Shown: piece by piece, positions 24,060 to 34,663 of the stretch
How the letters are laid out: every line of letters starts with the position of its first letter
How positions within the stretch are numbered: position 1 is the first letter of the stretch
From: an uncultured Clostridia bacterium
Lineage (GTDB): Bacteria; Bacillota; Clostridia; Saccharofermentanales; Saccharofermentanaceae
NCBI GenBank assembly: GCA_947304405.1
Contig: CAMZBB010000004.1
Coordinates: 1 to 60,274, forward strand
Length of the DNA stretch: 60,274 bases
Direction: 5' to 3'
Notes under the pieces: model-generated
Seen by the model: only the letters and a program-made list of their open reading frames with translations
What the model was told of the DNA's origin: nothing
Databases searched by the model: none
Position numbers and translations under genes: made by a program

Positions 24060-26031
24060 CGATACTCCTGACAAGGTTCAAAAAGCCAAGCCGAAGGGAC
24101 AGATCTTAAGGATCGAGACCGCCGGAGATATCCCTGAGCATAAGCTTGAACGTATAGCCGCTAAATTTGCGGAACGATACGCGATACCTTCATACCGTCT
24201 GATGATCGAGTCAAAGCCGGCACTTATTGGCGGCTTTATCATCTACTATCACGGCAACCGCTATGACTATTCGGTCAAGGGCCAGTTGGGCCGTATAAAT
24301 GCGTTTATCAAACGTACCAGAGCGGACAATTTCAAGGTTACCGAAATGTCCGATGTCAAACACGCAGGCCATTCCGCCTCTTCTGATGAAGAGATCCCGG
24401 ATTCTGCCCTGTTCTCGGCGAGCGAGGTCAGAAAAGACATCGAAGATGCTCTGAACGAGTTCCCGGAGACATCCGGTCCGAGCCTTGATAACGCGGAACT
24501 CTGGCAGCTTAGCGATGAGGAGTTCGACAAACGTGTAGATGAAGCCCTTAGCTCGAGCGAGATGATCGATGAGATCGGTACGGTCAGTTCCGTAAGCGAT
24601 GGCGTAGCCGTGGTAACGGGACTCAAGCACTGCATGTCAGATGAGCTCATAGCGTTTTCTTCAGGCGCTGCTGGTATAGCGATGAACCTTGAAAAGACCA
24701 AGGTCGGTGTTGTCATCCTTACCGGTGAGGACACAGTCGTTGAAGGAATGAACTGCAAACGTACCATGACCACGGTAGCTGTCCCTGTAGGCAACGGTCT
24801 GCTCGGACGTGTGGTCGATCCCTTGGGCCGCCCGATAGACGGCAAAGGCATGATCAGATACGTCGACAAAAGGCCTGTTGAATCTCCGGCTCCCGGTGTT
24901 ACCGACAGATCACAGGTTAACACACCGCTTCAGACGGGAATTACTGCAATAGACGCGCTTACTCCTATCGGAAGAGGCCAGCGTGAGCTTATCATCGGTG
25001 ACCGTCAGACAGGAAAGACCGCGATCGCGATCGATACGATCCTCAATCAGAAGGGCAAGGATATAATCTGTGTTTATGTGGCCATCGGCCAGAAGATGAG
25101 CACTATCGTTTCGACGGCAACCCTCCTTTCCCGTAAAGGCGCGCTTGATTATTCGGTCGTTGTTGCGGCATCCGCTTCCGATTCGGCTGCGATGCAGTAC
25201 ATCGCGCCTTTCTCGGCATGCGCGATAGCCGAGAAATTCATGTATGATTACCACAAAGACGTTCTTATCGTTTACGATGATCTTTCCAAGCATGCGCAGG
25301 CTTACAGGGCTATTTCATTGCTTTTGCGCAGGCCTCCGGGAAGAGAAGCGTATCCGGGCGATGTCTTTTATCTGCACTCGAGGCTTCTTGAACGTTCTGC
25401 CAAACTCTCCGAAGAATTGGGCGGCGGTTCCATAACCGCACTTCCCATCGTTGAGACTTTGGGTAATGATATCTCCGCTTACATTCCGACAAACGTTATC
25501 TCGATCACCGACGGTCAGATCTATCTTTCTCCGGAATTGTTCTTCTCCGGACAGAGACCTGCCATCAACGTCGGTCTGTCGGTATCACGTGTTGGAGGAG
25601 CCGCTCAGACCAAGGCAGTCAAGAAGGTTGCGGGTCCTTTGAGAATCTCGCTTGCTCAGGCCCGAGAAATGGCATCGTTCTCGCAGTTCGGTTCTGATCT
25701 TGATGAGAACACCCAGCTTCAGATCAAACGCGGCCAGGTCCTCAACGAAGTGCTCAAGCAGGAGCAGTTCAAGCCCTGGACTATGGCCGAGGAGGTAGTC
25801 ATCCTCTATATCGCTACGACGGATAAGCTGAACTTCCTTGCCAAGGAAGACATCCGTGATTTCGTGTTTGAATATATTGATGATGCATGGGAGCGTCATC
25901 AGAATATTTTCGAGGCCATTTCCGAAGAGGGCGCTTTGTCTGACCAGATCAAGGCTGATATTGACAGTTCTTGTGAGGAGTATAAGGAGAATTTCCTCGC
26001 TGAACACATCGAATACCAGGAGGAGGTCTGA
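24052..26031 (+). CDS. atpA: ATP synthase alpha subunit with N-terminal delta C-terminal-domain fusion (operon 1)
   Basis: At 659 aa this is about 150 residues longer than a normal alpha subunit (500-510 aa). Residues from about 174 are a standard alpha subunit ([18 protein letters not shown], Walker [25 protein letters not shown]). Residues 16-88 instead match the C-terminal domain of the delta subunit: [20 protein letters not shown] and [13 protein letters not shown] align with the operon-2 delta ([32 protein letters not shown]). Residues 89-148 are an acidic linker. The operon has no separate atpH, and the six-helix N-terminal domain of delta is absent in every frame. The start is GTG with AGGTGAG upstream. 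Confidence 0.92.
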   Translation: MSNDTPDKVQKAKPKGQILRIETAGDIPEHKLERIAAKFAERYAIPSYRLMIESKPALIGGFIIYYHGNRYDYSVKGQLGRINAFIKRTRADNFKVTEMSDVKHAGHSASSDEEIPDSALFSASEVRKDIEDALNEFPETSGPSLDNAELWQLSDEEFDKRVDEALSSSEMIDEIGTVSSVSDGVAVVTGLKHCMSDELIAFSSGAAGIAMNLEKTKVGVVILTGEDTVVEGMNCKRTMTTVAVPVGNGLLGRVVDPLGRPIDGKGMIRYVDKRPVESPAPGVTDRSQVNTPLQTGITAIDALTPIGRGQRELIIGDRQTGKTAIAIDTILNQKGKDIICVYVAIGQKMSTIVSTATLLSRKGALDYSVVVAASASDSAAMQYIAPFSACAIAEKFMYDYHKDVLIVYDDLSKHAQAYRAISLLLRRPPGREAYPGDVFYLHSRLLERSAKLSEELGGGSITALPIVETLGNDISAYIPTNVISITDGQIYLSPELFFSGQRPAINVGLSVSRVGGAAQTKAVKKVAGPLRISLAQAREMASFSQFGSDLDENTQLQIKRGQVLNEVLKQEQFKPWTMAEEVVILYIATTDKLNFLAKEDIRDFVFEYIDDAWERHQNIFEAISEEGALSDQIKADIDSSCEEYKENFLAEHIEYQEEV

Positions 26032-26086
26032 TAAGGTCCTGTATGTAGCAGCCGGCCGTTTTTGACCGGAGGATCTTTAGAAAATA

Positions 26087-27025
26087 ATGGAAACCTTCAG
26101 TGCCATAAAGAAGAGACAGAAGAGCATCAGCGACATCAGCCAGATGACCAGCGCCATGCAGCTTGTCAGCGGTGCCAAGATGCGTCGCTCTATGGCACTT
26201 CATGATTCCATGTATCCTTTCTTCAGGATATGCGTTGAGAGCATGCAGGACATCTGCACGAAGTTCCCGGATATTGCCAACCCGTTTTTTGTCCTTAACC
26301 AGAAGGAGGAAGGCGAGACCTGGAAGATAGGTTATTACGTTCTTTCCGGAGATCAGGGACTTGCCGGTGCCTATAACAACAATATGGTTACCATTACCGA
26401 GAATCATATCCAGAAGAAGATAGTCGACAACACGAGGAAAGGCCTTCAGACAAAGTATGAGCTCAATGTTTTCGGACGCCTTGCAAGAGAGAAACTCGAA
26501 AGGCACGGATATCCCTGCAACAGGGAGTTTTCTTTCCCGATTGCTGAGCCAACTTATTACGATGCCCGCATTGTAAGTTCCATCATTAAGAAGAAGTTCC
26601 TTGATAAGGATTACGACCTTATCTATCTGCTTTATACGCACATGGAATCCTCCGTCAGAATGGAGCCCAGAGCGGTCAGGCTTTTCCCGGTGGATATGAA
26701 ATCCATATCCATGATTCTTCCCGAAAATCTGAAAGATGCGGGAATGGCGGTGGACAATGCCTCGGAGGTCGAATACTTTCCGGATGCGAGCGCGGTCTTC
26801 GACTATCTTATCGATTCTTATGCGAATGCCATGATCTTCGGCGCAATGGTCGATGCTTACGCAAGTGAACAGACCGCAAGACTTACGGCAATGCAGAACG
26901 CAAACGATAACGCGCGGGAGATGATGAAACGTCTTGATATACTCAGCAACCGCGCCAGACAGGCAAGGATCACGACTGAACTCACCGAGATCGTTAACGG
27001 TGCAGAGCAGGCGGGGAAGATGTAA
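26087..27025 (+). CDS. atpG: ATP synthase gamma subunit (operon 1)
   Basis: Gamma is the rotating central shaft. The 312-aa protein has the usual N-terminal helix (AIKKRQKSISDISQMTSAMQ), the GDQGLAGAYN motif near residue 98, and the C-terminal NDNAREMMKRLDILSNRARQ and TTELTEIVNGAEQ. It is about 25 residues longer than typical, from extra residues in the middle domain. GGAGG lies upstream of the ATG, about 14 bp away. Confidence 0.95.
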   Translation: METFSAIKKRQKSISDISQMTSAMQLVSGAKMRRSMALHDSMYPFFRICVESMQDICTKFPDIANPFFVLNQKEEGETWKIGYYVLSGDQGLAGAYNNNMVTITENHIQKKIVDNTRKGLQTKYELNVFGRLAREKLERHGYPCNREFSFPIAEPTYYDARIVSSIIKKKFLDKDYDLIYLLYTHMESSVRMEPRAVRLFPVDMKSISMILPENLKDAGMAVDNASEVEYFPDASAVFDYLIDSYANAMIFGAMVDAYASEQTARLTAMQNANDNAREMMKRLDILSNRARQARITTELTEIVNGAEQAGKM

Positions 27026-27043
27026 AAAAGGAAGAGGACATAG

Positions 27044-28518
<1,475 letters not shown>

Positions 28519-28519
<1 letters not shown>

Positions 28520-28995
28520 TGGCTGATAATTCTCACAAGATAAATCTCATAATCATCACTCCCAAAAAGACTTTCTATGAGGGGATGGTAAGTTCTGCAA
28601 CGCTTCCCACCATCGATGGCGAATTCGGCGTTATGTCAGGACATACGCCTTTCGTTGCAGCGCTTTTCCCCGGAACCTGTACCATAAGGGTCGACGAAGA
28701 AATTAAGCACTGCGTTATCTCGGAAGGCTACGCGGAGATCAACCAGAGGGCTATAATCGTCGTCTGCAACACAGCAGAGTGGCCGGAAGAGATCAAAGTC
28801 GGACAGATATTTGAATCTTACCGTGACAGTATGGCTGAACTTGACAAACAGGCACATGAAGGTGGAAGCCAGGTCTATGCCGAAGACGTTAAACGTATGG
28901 CAGACAGGGCTCTTGCCAGGATGCGTTTTATAGAGCGCTACGGAACGGAGGTTCAGAAGACCAGGCTTGCCCAGTTGAAGGAAAAAGGACTTTGA
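28519..28995 (+). CDS. atpC: ATP synthase epsilon subunit (operon 1)
   Basis: This 158-aa protein has the N-terminal beta sandwich (PTIDGEFGVMSGHTPFVAAL) and the C-terminal helical hairpin (about 95-158). It binds gamma and can inhibit ATP hydrolysis. It is the last gene of operon 1. Its 3' end overlaps the end of the convergent FHA gene by 68 bp, so no terminator fits between them. Confidence 0.93.
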
Positions 28996-30280
28996 ATCTG
29001 AAGTCTATTTTACCGATGGTTATCTTCTGACCGTTTTTGATCTCACACTTTCTTCCGGCTGCAGTATTTCTGTCATCTATGTATGTCGTTCCCTTTCTTG
29101 AACAGTCTCTGATATAGAACGTGTTCCCGTTAAGATAGATAATCGCGTGAAGAGAATCCACCGACGGGTCGTCAATGACTATATCCGATAGAAACACATC
29201 GGATCCTATCGTCGTCTTATCCATCATTACGGAATAAGAAAGCGGCTTTCCGTCTATTTCCGAAACGCTTGTCAGTGTTCCGGTAAAAAGCGGCGTTACC
29301 GAGTGAGACGGCGCGGTAACGCTGCCCGGCGGATCTTCACTATATGAGCTCTTTCCCGCATCATCCGCATCGGAGAACAAGATCATTCTCCTAACGCTGG
29401 ACAGTTCCTTCCCTCCGGTTTCCTTCCTGTCTTTTTTCGTCCTGTATTTAATGAAGAAAACGGTAAGGAATACTCCTGAGACAAGTACAAACAGGAGGGA
29501 AGGGAAAAGGCCGGAATAATTCAGAGCGGCAGCTGCCGCCAATGAACATATACATGACCATAAGAGTTCTGGCGGTACCTTGAGCTGTCTTAATCCGGTA
29601 ACCAAACGTTTTTGCTTTTGGGTATGTCTGTCAGGCAGATGCCTTGGGGCATTTGCAGATACCGTTGCTAAAGAGAAGTCCTGCGTTACGTTGTCTGTCT
29701 GAAAATCACGGATCTGGCGTGCGCACTTTAAGAACAATTCTTCATTATCAGTATTGACGCAGAATATCAGTTCCTGCTTTTCGTCATTTGTCAGTACTTC
29801 CTCAAAGAACGGTTCTGACAGAAAACGCTCAAGCCGTTCGGCACCAAGAGAAGACAATCGTATCAGATCAGGCGCACTTTTGCAGGGCAACAAACAGAAT
29901 TTGATGCAAGAGCCGTTTGCGTCAGTAAAGACATATTCCGGATCAAGTACTATTGCCGAAGGACTGATCAGGTTGTCGAGCAGTGAAGGGATCAAACAAA
30001 AAAAGTCACCTGCGGATTTTCTTCTGTCACAAAGAAGCTTTGACTGCTTTTTTGTACGATGAGCGCCATGCAATAAAACGCTTCCTGATTGCCTGATAGA
30101 AATCAGGCCTGAAAAATCGAAGTAAGCTGATGATGTGATTCCATTTATGTCAATACTGCACGGCAGCAGGCATCCGGAACGATTCTTATTAATTACTTCA
30201 CCGGCATAACCGAATATGTTCTCGGGAGAATCGAACCGCTCGACTGCGAAATATCCGAAGGGACCTTTTTTGATCAGCAT
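28928..30280 (-). CDS. FHA-domain membrane protein of the Tad locus
   Basis: This 450-aa protein has an N-terminal domain of about 230 residues as found in FHA proteins of clostridial Tad loci (my recollection is DUF6382), two hydrophobic segments near 240-275 (LLWSCICSLAAAAAL, LLFVLVSGVFLTVFFI), a low-complexity linker, and a C-terminal FHA domain (TTIGSDVFLSDIVIDD, SVDSLHAIIY, KGTTYIDDR) that should bind phosphothreonine peptides. It starts 2 bp after the pilin stop, with no clear ribosome site, so it is probably coupled to the pilin. It overlaps atpC antisense by 68 bp. Confidence 0.82.
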   Translation of the reverse strand: MLIKKGPFGYFAVERFDSPENIFGYAGEVINKNRSGCLLPCSIDINGITSSAYFDFSGLISIRQSGSVLLHGAHRTKKQSKLLCDRRKSAGDFFCLIPSLLDNLISPSAIVLDPEYVFTDANGSCIKFCLLPCKSAPDLIRLSSLGAERLERFLSEPFFEEVLTNDEKQELIFCVNTDNEELFLKCARQIRDFQTDNVTQDFSLATVSANAPRHLPDRHTQKQKRLVTGLRQLKVPPELLWSCICSLAAAAALNYSGLFPSLLFVLVSGVFLTVFFIKYRTKKDRKETGGKELSSVRRMILFSDADDAGKSSYSEDPPGSVTAPSHSVTPLFTGTLTSVSEIDGKPLSYSVMMDKTTIGSDVFLSDIVIDDPSVDSLHAIIYLNGNTFYIRDCSRKGTTYIDDRNTAAGRKCEIKNGQKITIGKIDFRFKVLFPSTGQAWSSEPPFRSAL

Positions 30281-30282
30281 AA

Positions 30283-30456
30283 TCAGAATTGAGACTGGAT
30301 CTTTGATTCATCAAAACAGTAGTTGATGATCTTTTTGCCGTAACTTATGAGGCCTTCTCTGAAGATCAGGGCCAATGAAACGAGAACAGCGATGATGATT
30401 ACTATTTCGACTGTTCCCATACCTTTTCTGTTCGTGTGTTTCTTTCTTCTTTTCAT
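30283..30456 (-). CDS. Flp/Flp1-type pilin
   Basis: This 57-aa pilin has a basic leader (MKRRKKHTNRKG), then MGTVEIVIIIAVLVSLALIF, the class-IVb pilin hydrophobic helix with the +5 glutamate. Processing is expected after the glycine before MGTVE, by a prepilin peptidase not found in this window. I start at 30456 because AGGAGGTATTAACA gives a perfect site; the longer frame upstream is not supported. Confidence 0.87.
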   Translation of the reverse strand: MKRRKKHTNRKGMGTVEIVIIIAVLVSLALIFREGLISYGKKIINYCFDESKIQSQF

Positions 30457-30476
30457 TGTTAATACCTCCTGTTGTT

Positions 30477-32048
30477 TTATATGCCTAGTGAAATAATTGC
30501 CGGTGTCATGGCGACCATAAGGACGCTGACAAAATCGAGAGTCATCGGAAGCAGCAGACCAAGAGCTTCTCTTTCCTGTTTCTTTCTGGCTGCATTCCTG
30601 CACAGATTCCAGCAGGATGAAGCCTGAAGCTGAAGAAGATTAAGTACTTCTGCGGTTCCGAGCCTGTCATATCTGGCGACGAGAAGAAGTGCTGATTGTG
30701 CCTCCGGAATCTGTATCCTGAGTGAAAAACGCTCAACTGCCTCAGAAGCAGAGATCCCTGATAACATCATCGCCCTGAGATTTTTGATCTCCAGCGACAG
30801 GCTCTTGTTGTCGCCAAATGCTTTCGCACATATCTCGATAGCTTTTGGAAGCTGCATTCCTGCTTCGAGAAGCGTTGACATGAGACACATGAAAAGCGGT
30901 ATATCAGTCATTAGATCTTCTCTCTTACGTTCGACTTCAGATCTGACCTCGCGGCTTCCAAGTACTGCCATCACGATAACAAAAGGGAGTACAAAGCACG
31001 GATTACTCCCAAGCCTTAAAAGGATCGCCAGTCCGATGAGCCCGGAAGCCGCGCAGATCAGCATCTGCTTTTTCAGGTACTGCTCATAAGCAAGCCGCGG
31101 ATTGACCGACAGTTCGTTGAAGAGCTCGTGCCTCGAAGTGATGAAACCGGTGGGAAGGATACGCTTGAAGAAGGAAGTCAATGGGTATCTAGGGGAAACC
31201 TTTAGTGAGTCATCGTAGCCTAGACTGGCTGATGAGCGTATCCTTCTACCGGAATCGTGGGACATATATCTTAAAAGCATTGCACACGCAATTACGCATA
31301 TGCCGAATGCTATTGCAAGAAGAACTGAACCTAAGTTCGTAGTGCGGGCCATCTCTATATAGTCGCGGCTCATGTAATTGAGTGCAAACGTGACGGTGAA
31401 AGGCATTGCGCAGAGCATGGCGGCTTCTGCATTTTTGCCTGCGTTCTGTGCGGCAATATCGCTCTGCACCGCGTTCATTTCAGAGAGCATCTGACATGAG
31501 CTGCGAAGTATTGCCAAGCTGTTGTTGCCGATCTCTCCGGAGATTGCCAGAGCATGAAAGATCGGGACTGTTTCAGGGAATCGTACCGATTCCGCAAATG
31601 AATTCAGAGATTTCTCCAAACTTATGTGAAGCTTCAAGTCATTTTCGAGATTGATCAGCGGCTTTATCAGCATGCAGCGTTTCCCGAAAGTGTGTTCTAT
31701 TACCGGACGCATCATCAAAAGGGATTTCTCGATCGAGTATCCGCTCGATACACTCGTGCAAAGGACCTGAAGCATCACAAGAAGCTGTGTCCTCGTGTGA
31801 CGGTAACCGTTGGAGAATAGTTTCTTCATAGCTTCCTTCCACGGGAAGACACCAAGTATTACCGATATGATCAGCCTGATCTTCGGTGAAGAGATAAACA
31901 ACGAGGATGCCATGTAAAGTGCTGCCGCAAAGACCGGGTAAACCCAAACGGTCTTCAGAAGGAATACCGTGCATGGTTTTAATGACTTTAAGTTAAGCTT
32001 TGTATGCCATGACGTTCTTGAGTTCTTCGTCGCTACAGATACGTTCAA
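30477..32048 (-). CDS. Tad secretion inner-membrane protein, TadB-TadC fused
   Basis: This 523-aa protein contains two type-II-secretion F (T2SSF) domains in tandem, about residues 95-250 (MLQVLCTSVSSGYSIEKSLL) and 385-515 (FMCLMSTLLEAGMQLPKAIE), each with its membrane helices. In most Tad systems these are separate TadB and TadC proteins; here they form one polypeptide. The start is TTG at 32048 with AAAGGAGG 8 bp upstream, lying 56 nt inside the end of tadA. The frame is intact throughout. Confidence 0.85.
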   Translation of the reverse strand: MNVSVATKNSRTSWHTKLNLKSLKPCTVFLLKTVWVYPVFAAALYMASSLFISSPKIRLIISVILGVFPWKEAMKKLFSNGYRHTRTQLLVMLQVLCTSVSSGYSIEKSLLMMRPVIEHTFGKRCMLIKPLINLENDLKLHISLEKSLNSFAESVRFPETVPIFHALAISGEIGNNSLAILRSSCQMLSEMNAVQSDIAAQNAGKNAEAAMLCAMPFTVTFALNYMSRDYIEMARTTNLGSVLLAIAFGICVIACAMLLRYMSHDSGRRIRSSASLGYDDSLKVSPRYPLTSFFKRILPTGFITSRHELFNELSVNPRLAYEQYLKKQMLICAASGLIGLAILLRLGSNPCFVLPFVIVMAVLGSREVRSEVERKREDLMTDIPLFMCLMSTLLEAGMQLPKAIEICAKAFGDNKSLSLEIKNLRAMMLSGISASEAVERFSLRIQIPEAQSALLLVARYDRLGTAEVLNLLQLQASSCWNLCRNAARKKQEREALGLLLPMTLDFVSVLMVAMTPAIISLGI

Positions 32049-33186
32049 GACCGTTTCCTCCTTTGTTTACGTATAGTGTTTTGAGCTTGTATTCATGGCC
32101 TTCCGACGGCATCACGTTACAGATCTCATCTATGTATCTTCTGCCTTCGCGGCTTCTTGAAATGTGAAGTATTATGTCTATCCCCATTGATAGTTGGGTT
32201 ACCACTGCATCGTATGGGAGATTAGAACCTGCCATGACCATTCCGGTCAGTCTTTCAAGCATCTCAAAGCATGAGTTTGCGTGCCCCGTACACATTGAAC
32301 CCGGATGACCCGTGTTAAGCGCATTCATCATGTCAGCTGACTCTGAACCCCTGACCTCACCGACGATAATCCTGTCGGGTCGCATTCTCAGAGATGCCCT
32401 TATCATCATGCCGATATTTACTTCTCCCGAACCGTCAGGACCTGGGAGCCTTGCTTCCATCCTGACAAGGTTATCGATTCCCTGGAGATTCAGTTCAGCT
32501 GAGTCTTCAATAGTCACCACTCTTTCATCTTTGGGAATGAAGGAGGAAAGGCAGTTGAGAAATGTGGTCTTTCCGCTGCCGGTACCTCCGCTCAAAAAGA
32601 TGGTCTTTTTGTTGCGTACGCAGCCGCTTAAAAATCTTGCCGCTTCCTCGCTGATGAATCCCTGTCTGATAAGAGTAACTATGTCATGCGATATTCCCGT
32701 AAACTTTCTTATCGTTACTGTTGTCTGAGATGCAATGGGCGCGAGGACTGCATTGGCTCTCGAGCCATCGGGCAGTCTTAAGTCCGAGATCGGATTGGCT
32801 TCGTTAAGCGGCCTGTTCCTGTTTGCGAAAAAGCATGAAATTACTGTTTTAAGTGTTTCTTCGTCTTTAAACTTTATGTCAGATTTAAATAATCTTCCGC
32901 CACGTTCATAGAAGATCTTGTCAGGACCGTTTACCATTATTTCCGTGATGGTAGGATCCTGCATGAGCGGTTCGATAACATCCATTCTCCGAAGCGAGTT
33001 GAAGACGCGCTTTGCCATATCGCGTTTTTCCGAAAGTGACAAACGGATCGATTCGGTGTTACTGATCACATCGGCTATTATCTCTTTCAGCCTGTCATCA
33101 GTCGGATCGCTTTCATTCCTGATCGCATTCAGCACGCAATAGGTTAATTGCTCTTTGATCGTGTCGAGTTCCGGAGTCTTGTTCAT
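31993..33186 (-). CDS. tadA: Tad pilus assembly ATPase TadA/CpaF
   Basis: This 397-aa secretion ATPase of the PulE/VirB11 group powers pilus assembly. It has Walker A LSGGTGSGKTTFLN, the Asp box ERVVTIEDSAELNL, Walker B region RPDRIIVGEVRGSE, and GHPGSMCTGHANS. The N-terminal domain (to about 110) is the usual CpaF form. The ATG overlaps the stop of the upstream gene by 4 bp. Confidence 0.94.
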   Translation of the reverse strand: MNKTPELDTIKEQLTYCVLNAIRNESDPTDDRLKEIIADVISNTESIRLSLSEKRDMAKRVFNSLRRMDVIEPLMQDPTITEIMVNGPDKIFYERGGRLFKSDIKFKDEETLKTVISCFFANRNRPLNEANPISDLRLPDGSRANAVLAPIASQTTVTIRKFTGISHDIVTLIRQGFISEEAARFLSGCVRNKKTIFLSGGTGSGKTTFLNCLSSFIPKDERVVTIEDSAELNLQGIDNLVRMEARLPGPDGSGEVNIGMMIRASLRMRPDRIIVGEVRGSESADMMNALNTGHPGSMCTGHANSCFEMLERLTGMVMAGSNLPYDAVVTQLSMGIDIILHISRSREGRRYIDEICNVMPSEGHEYKLKTLYVNKGGNGLERICSDEELKNVMAYKA

Positions 33187-34169
33187 ACGGCTGCTCCTGC
33201 AATGCCCTGAGTCTTGCCCGGCATTGAAGATTTGATCTTTTCACCGGACGGACTGGTATCCAAAAAATCAGTAATGATGATCCCGTGAGTAAGAGATCTG
33301 CTGATCGAAGTTATCAGATTTGATGCAGCGAGTTCTTCGTTTTTGTCTTTGCCTGACAACAGGACAGTGACTTTGTCACAGTCAGAGACGAGAACCGGAA
33401 GCTCGGCTGTCCTGAAACCTTCAGCCACCACGAGAACATTGATCTTTCGGGTCTCATCAGATACTAAATCTCTGCATTTATCAAGCAGGATCCTGCATCT
33501 CGCACTCCCGAGATCGTAGACGTCGTCATCGCCTTTGGAGGCTCCCGGTGTCAAGAATCCCAGGCTGTCACGACTGCAGTATTTGAGTATGTCATCGGGT
33601 TCAAATCTGCGTGTTATGCAAGATTCGAGCAATCCGGTCATGTTGCCGGCTAGTATTCCGGTACCTTCATCCTCGCGTGCCCTGTATCTGCTGGTGAAAT
33701 CAAGCCTTAATGACAGATCGGCATCGGTCATGTCGCTATAGTGCTTTCTTATGTAGTCCTCGCGTTCGCTGATATAAACGAAAGGGATCAAAACTTCGAT
33801 CCTTCCGCCACACGGCATACCTGTTCTGTCGATGGCGTTTCCGTCTCCTGAGGTGTCTATCCCTAAAGCACTGCAGATTTTCCTGCAGTCGATTATGCCT
33901 TCAGGATCCGTCGTGGGGATCGGTCTGTCCAGGCATTCCTTCAATGAACCGATCGTATCGTCCGGGGATGCCAGTCCGAAATCTTCACCGAATTGTTCCG
34001 GATTAAAGAGCACCTTGGTAAATTCTCCGAACATGTCGCCATCGGTGTCGTGCCGGCTGTCGAGATAGGGATCGGTTATGTAGGCTTCGGGATACAGTGC
34101 TCCGATCCTGGCTTTCATAAGGGCATACATATATTTGTCCTTCTCGTAGATCTTAATCGAAAATGCCAT
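33183..34169 (-). CDS. TadZ/CpaE-position protein without a P-loop
   Basis: This 328-aa protein lies where the MinD-like localisation factor TadZ/CpaE is usually encoded. The C-terminal half resembles a MinD-type fold (GFLTPGASKGDDDVYDLG, then INVLVVAEGFRTAELPVLV and KVTVLLSGKD), but I find no Walker A or deviant Walker A motif, so it probably does not hydrolyse ATP. It is the first gene of the minus-strand Tad operon, with GGAGG upstream of the ATG. The assignment rests mainly on position. Confidence 0.6.
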   Translation of the reverse strand: MAFSIKIYEKDKYMYALMKARIGALYPEAYITDPYLDSRHDTDGDMFGEFTKVLFNPEQFGEDFGLASPDDTIGSLKECLDRPIPTTDPEGIIDCRKICSALGIDTSGDGNAIDRTGMPCGGRIEVLIPFVYISEREDYIRKHYSDMTDADLSLRLDFTSRYRAREDEGTGILAGNMTGLLESCITRRFEPDDILKYCSRDSLGFLTPGASKGDDDVYDLGSARCRILLDKCRDLVSDETRKINVLVVAEGFRTAELPVLVSDCDKVTVLLSGKDKNEELAASNLITSISRSLTHGIIITDFLDTSPSGEKIKSSMPGKTQGIAGAAV

Positions 34170-34277
34170 CTTGCCATCTGCCTCCGTTCGTTATTCGCGC
34201 ATTGCTGCACGTTGCGCGTGCCGTGTCATGAGTTCTTGCTTGATTCGAATTGTAGACTGCCGGAAGGCTCAGGATTA

Positions 34278-34307
34278 CCGACAAAAACCGACAAAAACCG
34301 ACAAAGA
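34278..34307 (-). repeat. Three phased TTTTTGTCGG decamers upstream of the Tad operon
   Basis: CCGACAAAAA occurs three times in tandem (34278, 34288, 34298, the last with one change), one copy per helical turn. Read on the minus strand this is TTTTTGTCGG, upstream of a TACAAT box near 34250 that could serve the Tad operon. It may be an activator site, or a slipped-strand repeat. Confidence 0.5.
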
Positions 34308-34418
34308 AAAAGCGGTTTTCGGGCAAAAACGGGGCGTAATACTTAATTATTCTTATTAGGATTTCGCGTTTTCGTGATCGATTTTGAGGACAGGAAAGAA
34401 AAAACGGGCCGTTTTTGC

Positions 34419-34447
34419 TTTACAAGGGCATGGCGGATATGTACAAT
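34419..34447 (+). promoter_or_regulatory. metK promoter
   Basis: TTTACA (34419-34424), 17 bp, TACAAT (34442-34447) would start transcription about 25 nt before the SAM riboswitch. Confidence 0.75.
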
Positions 34448-34477
34448 TAAGCCGCTGAAACAATTTTGAGTTCATTG

Positions 34478-34584
34478 CTTATCAAGAGAGGCTAGAGGGA
34501 ACCGGCCCAGTGAAGCCCGGCAACCGCGGAGAGCAGCGGTGCCAAATCCGGCAGGACACCAAATGAGGCGACCTGAAAGATGAG
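34478..34584 (+). promoter_or_regulatory. SAM-I (S-box) riboswitch
   Basis: The leader contains the S-box consensus CTTATCAAGAG, GAGGGA, CGGCCC, GTGAAGCCCGGCAACC and GGTGCCAAATCC in order. P1 closes CTTATC (34478-34483) with GATGAG (34579-34584). Together with the following terminator it should switch metK off when S-adenosylmethionine is plentiful. Confidence 0.95.
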
Positions 34585-34603
34585 GAACGTTAATAGATAG
34601 CGT

Positions 34604-34636
34604 ACGCCTTCCTTTCGGGGAGGGCGTTTTCTTTTG
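34604..34636 (+). terminator. Riboswitch-controlled terminator of metK
   Basis: A 9-bp stem (34604-34612 with 34619-34627) and loop TTTCGG are followed by TTTTCTTTT. It is the expression platform of the S-box. Confidence 0.9.
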
Positions 34637-34663
34637 GAAATGCATTGAACGGAAAGGATCATT

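Noticed and set aside
24052..24500. Frameshift or assembly error joining a delta gene to alpha
   Set aside because: The junction frame is clean, alpha overlaps atpF by 8 nt, and the delta N-terminal domain is absent in all frames, so no broken standalone atpH was merged by error.
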